The notes beneath the pieces were generated by a model. It did no database searches. It was not told the DNA's origin and was given only the letters and a program-made list of their open reading frames with translations. The position numbers and the translations under genes are program-made. Source: Anaerolineaceae bacterium (GTDB lineage: Bacteria > Chloroflexota > Anaerolineae > Anaerolineales > Villigracilaceae). Taken from it: a stretch of DNA of 64,000 nt. Below, one piece after another: positions 61,316 to 64,000 of the stretch (its first letter is position 1; every line of letters starts with the position of its first letter). The stretch lies in contig WOUS01000011.1 of assembly GCA_009772985.1 (NCBI GenBank), positions 1 to 64,000 of the forward strand, written 5' to 3'.

Positions 61316-62011
61316 ATGATGGGTTACATAAAGAATCATAAATTGGCGTTAATGCTTACTGGAATAGCCATACTTACGATTCTCAGAATTGCGATACCTT
61401 TTTACAGTGGGTATTCTGGAAAATTTTCCGACTTATTTCTCTTTTTCGTAGAACCGTTTCGCTACATACTCATAGTAAGTTGCACAATCATTATCATCAC
61501 CATAAATTTAATCCGAAAGCGCAAAGTGTCAGCATTTCTTGTGGTGGTTTTCTTTATCTTTATAGGTCTAATTCCCACTGGGCATTTTACGACTTTAGGT
61601 GCTTTGCTTTCTATACATAACGCTAACCCTGAACAGTTTCGAAATGATGCCAGAGAAGTTTTAGATGAATATGGGTCAAATACAATATTTAGCGATAGCC
61701 CACAAAGAGTTCTTAATCAATATGATCAATTTCCGAGAAATAAAATACCGCCTTCAATATTGAGAGCAGATGTTGGCGATGTGTTTGTACTTGACGAGTA
61801 TATTCTTATTGAAAAATTTGGTTTAGGTGGGTCATTTCGGGGTTTTATAGTTTTTCGAGAGGGATCCGACATTTGGAAAAACGAGAAGTCATACACACTT
61901 TTGGAAGGTTGCAGTTACTGCTGGAAGATACGAATAGTTGATGGCTTATATTGGTATCATGCAGCACCAGTTGCCGAGGAAGACGCAACGGTCGATTTTC
62001 TGTCTAAATAA
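61316..62011 (+). CDS. Orphan AT-rich membrane protein
   Basis: This 231-residue protein is not recognised. Three hydrophobic segments (~residues 10-30, 38-63, 71-95) are followed by a soluble domain: GSNTIFSDSPQRVLNQYDQF, VGDVFVLDEYILIEKFG and a late CSYCWKIRIVDGLYWYHAAP. AT-rich codon use contrasts sharply with galK and the phosphoesterase on either side, so it was probably acquired. AAGGAA lies upstream; ATG 61316 and 61319 are both possible. Short inverted repeats (GGGCAGCA near 61274 and TGCTGCCC near 62025) bracket it. Confidence 0.6.
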   Translation: MMGYIKNHKLALMLTGIAILTILRIAIPFYSGYSGKFSDLFLFFVEPFRYILIVSCTIIIITINLIRKRKVSAFLVVVFFIFIGLIPTGHFTTLGALLSIHNANPEQFRNDAREVLDEYGSNTIFSDSPQRVLNQYDQFPRNKIPPSILRADVGDVFVLDEYILIEKFGLGGSFRGFIVFREGSDIWKNEKSYTLLEGCSYCWKIRIVDGLYWYHAAPVAEEDATVDFLSK

Positions 62012-62233
62012 TGTAACATTGCAAAATGCTGCCCACCGATTAACCTCGGCGTGAACCCCCAAGGGGGTGCTTCGCGAGGGAGGAAGAGAAAAATAATAGA
62101 ACACAGCCCGATGATGAGCAAACTGGCCTTGCCTCGCGGCCGGTTTTTAAGTGACGCGATATGCAAAGAGATCCCTCCGCCTCGGCGGGCGGGGAAGGAA
62201 ATTGCTATTCAACTTTTCTGGGGACGAGGGAGT
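62012..62233. other. Gap with hairpins, no gene
   Basis: ACCCCC/GGGGGT hairpin at about 62056-62069; GGCC/GGCC hairpin followed by GGTTTTT at about 62128-62147 could end the AT-rich gene. CCCTCCGCC/GCGGGCGGG at 62172-62194 with TCTCTTT on the minus strand could end the phosphoesterase-DTD gene. No open frame looks real. Confidence 0.45.
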
Positions 62234-63400
62234 TCATTTTTCCAGCCAAATTGTGACCGGCCCATCGTTCGCAATTTCCACCAGCATGTGCGCGGCGAAA
62301 ACTCCGGTCTGGGTCGGCACGCCCTGGGCGCGCAGGAAGTCGCAGAACTTCTCCACCAGCGGGGCGGCGACTTCGGGCCGCGCCGCCTCCGAAAAGGACG
62401 GACGCCGTCCCTTGCGCGCGTCGCCGTAGAGCGTGAACTGTGAGACAACCAGCGCCTCGCCTTTCACGTCCAGCAGGGACAGGTTGAACTTGCTTTCGGA
62501 GTCCTCGAAGATGCGCAGTCCGGCGGTTTTCTCGGCCAGGAAACGCGCCTGTTCCTCGGTATCCCCCTCCCCGATGCCGAGCAGGATCACCAGTCCGCGG
62601 CCGATGGCGGCGACGGGTTTGCCGTCCACGAGCAGGCGCTCGTAGGTGTGGTCGTGGCCCGACAGGACCGCGTCCGCGCCCCAGGCGGCGAACGGCCAGC
62701 GCATCCAGTCGGTGGAGCCATGATAACCGGACGAGTACGGCGGGTGGTGGAAGTAGACGACGTTCCACACGCTGGTCGAGGCGGCCAGCCCCGCTTCCAG
62801 CCACGCGGCCTGGACCGAGGACCGGCCCACCCCGTCCGGTTCGCGGTCGTCGCTGTCAATGGCAAAGAAGTGGACGGGACCCCAGACAAAGTCGTAGTAG
62901 CGTTCGTTGCCGGGCAGGGTGAAATAGTCGAGATACGGCTGCGCCCCGTCCGCGACCCAGTCGTGGTTGCCGGGGGATGGGAAGAAACGGTTCACGTCCG
63001 CGCCGGGGCCGTACGCGCCGGAGTACGGGAAAATGTAGTCGTGGTAATACTGCCCGATGTGGTCGTCAATCGTGGACGCCGAGCCGGAGGGATAGTTGTT
63101 GTCGCCCACGGTGATGACGATGTCCGGCTGCCAGCCGTGGACGAGGGCGGCCACGTCCGCTTCGGCCGCGCCGCCCCAGCCATAGTCCCCGATGACGGCA
63201 AAGCGGACCACGAGCGGGCGCGGCGTGGCGGTCGGCGCGGGGGACGGGGGAAACGTTGGAGAAACGGGAGAGGCCGAAATAACGGGATCGGGCTCAGGCG
63301 TGGAAAGCGTCGGGCCGGGAATGCAGGAGGCCAGCAACAAGGCCAGGAGCGCGAGGAGAAGCGCGGGGCAGGAGAAAGATCGCATTTTCCGATTCAGCAT
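62234..63400 (-). CDS. Chimeric gene: lipoprotein metallophosphoesterase fused to truncated D-aminoacyl-tRNA deacylase
   Basis: This is one 388-residue frame with two parts. Residues 1-~255 are a lipoprotein (LLASCIPG) with a Thr/Pro linker and a purple-acid-phosphatase-like phosphoesterase whose metal motifs [30 protein letters not shown] and GHDHTYER are all present; the ~60 residues that normally follow GHDHTYER are absent. Residues ~256-388 are D-aminoacyl-tRNA deacylase (DTD): [33 protein letters not shown] and the Gly-cisPro NDGPVTIW; the first ~15 residues of DTD (MRALIQRV-type strand) are absent. DTD works on tRNA in the cytoplasm, so secretion makes no sense. It may be a deletion fusion or an assembly chimera. 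Start 63400 or 63385. Confidence 0.85.
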   Translation of the reverse strand: MLNRKMRSFSCPALLLALLALLLASCIPGPTLSTPEPDPVISASPVSPTFPPSPAPTATPRPLVVRFAVIGDYGWGGAAEADVAALVHGWQPDIVITVGDNNYPSGSASTIDDHIGQYYHDYIFPYSGAYGPGADVNRFFPSPGNHDWVADGAQPYLDYFTLPGNERYYDFVWGPVHFFAIDSDDREPDGVGRSSVQAAWLEAGLAASTSVWNVVYFHHPPYSSGYHGSTDWMRWPFAAWGADAVLSGHDHTYERLLVDGKPVAAIGRGLVILLGIGEGDTEEQARFLAEKTAGLRIFEDSESKFNLSLLDVKGEALVVSQFTLYGDARKGRRPSFSEAARPEVAAPLVEKFCDFLRAQGVPTQTGVFAAHMLVEIANDGPVTIWLEK

Positions 63401-63427
63401 CCTCCCGCAGGGTTCGCCTGCGGGAGG
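63401..63427 (+). terminator. Hairpin with the same stem as 5349-5373
   Basis: CCTCCCGCAG and CTGCGGGAGG with loop GGTTCGC, followed by GTTTTGG on the + strand. On the minus strand it lies between the hydrolase stop and the phosphoesterase start, and its GGGAGG abuts ATG 63400. Confidence 0.55.
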
Positions 63428-63434
63428 GTTTTGG

Positions 63435-64000
63435 TTACGGGCCGACTGTTTCGGCCAGGAAGTCGAGGATGATCTGCATGGGCAGAGGGGTGAGGTTCGG
63501 GCGGAGCAGCATGTTGCCGTGCTGGCCGGTTGGGATCAGGAAGTCACGGTAGGCCGGGTTGCCGGAAATTTCAGCCGACTCGCAAATGCCGAACTCGGTC
63601 TCATCGGCCACGCACCAGGCCGCGACCGGGGGCTGGCTCGCACCAAGTTGCTGGACCACAACGGGATAGGCGATGCCCATGTAACTGCCCGGCGAGAGCG
63701 AGAGGGCGCCCTGGCAGGCGCCGGGCGTCTGCCCGTTCAACCAGGCGCAGGCATCGGGAGCGCCGTCCGCACCAACACTGGAGCCAATGGCGACGATTTT
63801 GGCCGGGGGGTCCACGCCTTCCAGCGTGACGGCGGTCTGCATGGCGGCCTGGGCGTCGAGCAGCCAGATGTCGGGCGTCCAGCCCGCGCAGCCTGCCTTG
63901 TACGGCGCACAGCCGCGGAAGGAGAAGATGAACACTCCGTACGATTGTCCCTCCGGCACAGGCGGGAACCAGGATGGCTCCCACCAGAGTTCGTTGGGGA
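63435..64000 (-). CDS. Alpha/beta-hydrolase-like protein, N-terminus beyond the window edge
   Basis: The minus-strand frame is open to base 64000, so the N-terminal part is missing; 188 residues are visible. [25 protein letters not shown] is near the start, shown in part as [24 protein letters not shown] carries a GxSxG-like nucleophile elbow (GSSVG), and [14 protein letters not shown] and [10 protein letters not shown] could hold the acid and His. Cys pairs ([20 protein letters not shown]) suggest an exported protein with disulfides. The family is probably secreted alpha/beta hydrolase; the substrate is unknown. Confidence 0.7.
   Translation of the reverse strand, partial: PNELWWEPSWFPPVPEGQSYGVFIFSFRGCAPYKAGCAGWTPDIWLLDAQAAMQTAVTLEGVDPPAKIVAIGSSVGADGAPDACAWLNGQTPGACQGALSLSPGSYMGIAYPVVVQQLGASQPPVAAWCVADETEFGICESAEISGNPAYRDFLIPTGQHGNMLLRPNLTPLPMQIILDFLAETVGP

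Overview
This window is a high-GC bacterial chromosome segment, most likely from Chloroflexota, class Anaerolineae. The 16S rRNA, the many lipoproteins with Thr/Pro-rich linkers, the kinase fused to a beta-propeller, the DUF2202 lipoprotein and the Anaerolineae-style YCF48-like lipoprotein all point that way. This is judged by eye; no alignment was run. A bifunctional penicillin-binding protein and a PASTA-less Ser/Thr kinase show a peptidoglycan-containing cell.

Layout. 1-8.5 kb: an edge-truncated transglutaminase-like membrane protein, a PAP2 phosphatase, a receptor-like Ser/Thr kinase and a class A PBP. 8.5-11.4 kb: a promoter, a large structured leader and a three-gene envelope acyltransferase cassette. 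It consists of a 42-residue DltX-like microprotein, an MBOAT protein and an SGNH protein. 11.6-14.6 kb: a six-hairpin glycosidase and two tandem cyclic-di-AMP receptor-like proteins. 14.6-17.3 kb: an AT-rich accessory island of three orphan genes with an attC-like palindrome. 17.3-18.6 kb: panC, whose 3' end is duplicated around a YgiT-type zinc-finger gene. 18.7-33.6 kb: ssb, pepF, an MNT-HEPN pair, ychF, tRNA-Leu, glgC, a calcium pump, a phosphoesterase, a DUF2202/iron-sulfur membrane operon, rnhB and a glycosyltransferase. 33.7-47.5 kb: tRNA-Pro, an esterase, galE, a site-2-protease-like gene, the CIRCE-hrcA-grpE-dnaK-dnaJ heat-shock operon, prmA and dnaX-ybaB-recR. 47.5-53.8 kb: a complete rRNA operon with two promoters (16S, tRNA-Ile, tRNA-Ala, 23S, 5S), then rpsU-infA behind an attenuator-like terminator. 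53.8-64 kb: a DHOD-like protein with nifJ, a Nudix hydrolase, a LysM lipoprotein, galK, an AT-rich orphan gene, a phosphoesterase fused to a truncated D-aminoacyl-tRNA deacylase, and an edge-truncated hydrolase.

Four observations stand out. First, the DltX-like microprotein directly upstream of the MBOAT gene suggests a complete teichoic-acid-D-alanylation-like acyl-transfer machine without DltA or DltC. Second, at least nine short tandem repeat elements are present, built from 7-, 8- or 9-bp words and often arranged as inverted arms. They abut or supply stop codons and twice lie inside coding sequence (prmA, rnhB). They resemble cyanobacterial STRR elements but each uses a different word. 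Third, a lipoprotein phosphoesterase has lost its C-terminus and runs into a DTD that has lost its first strand. Fourth, many genes have a -10 box only 6-9 nt before ATG, implying leaderless or nearly leaderless mRNAs.
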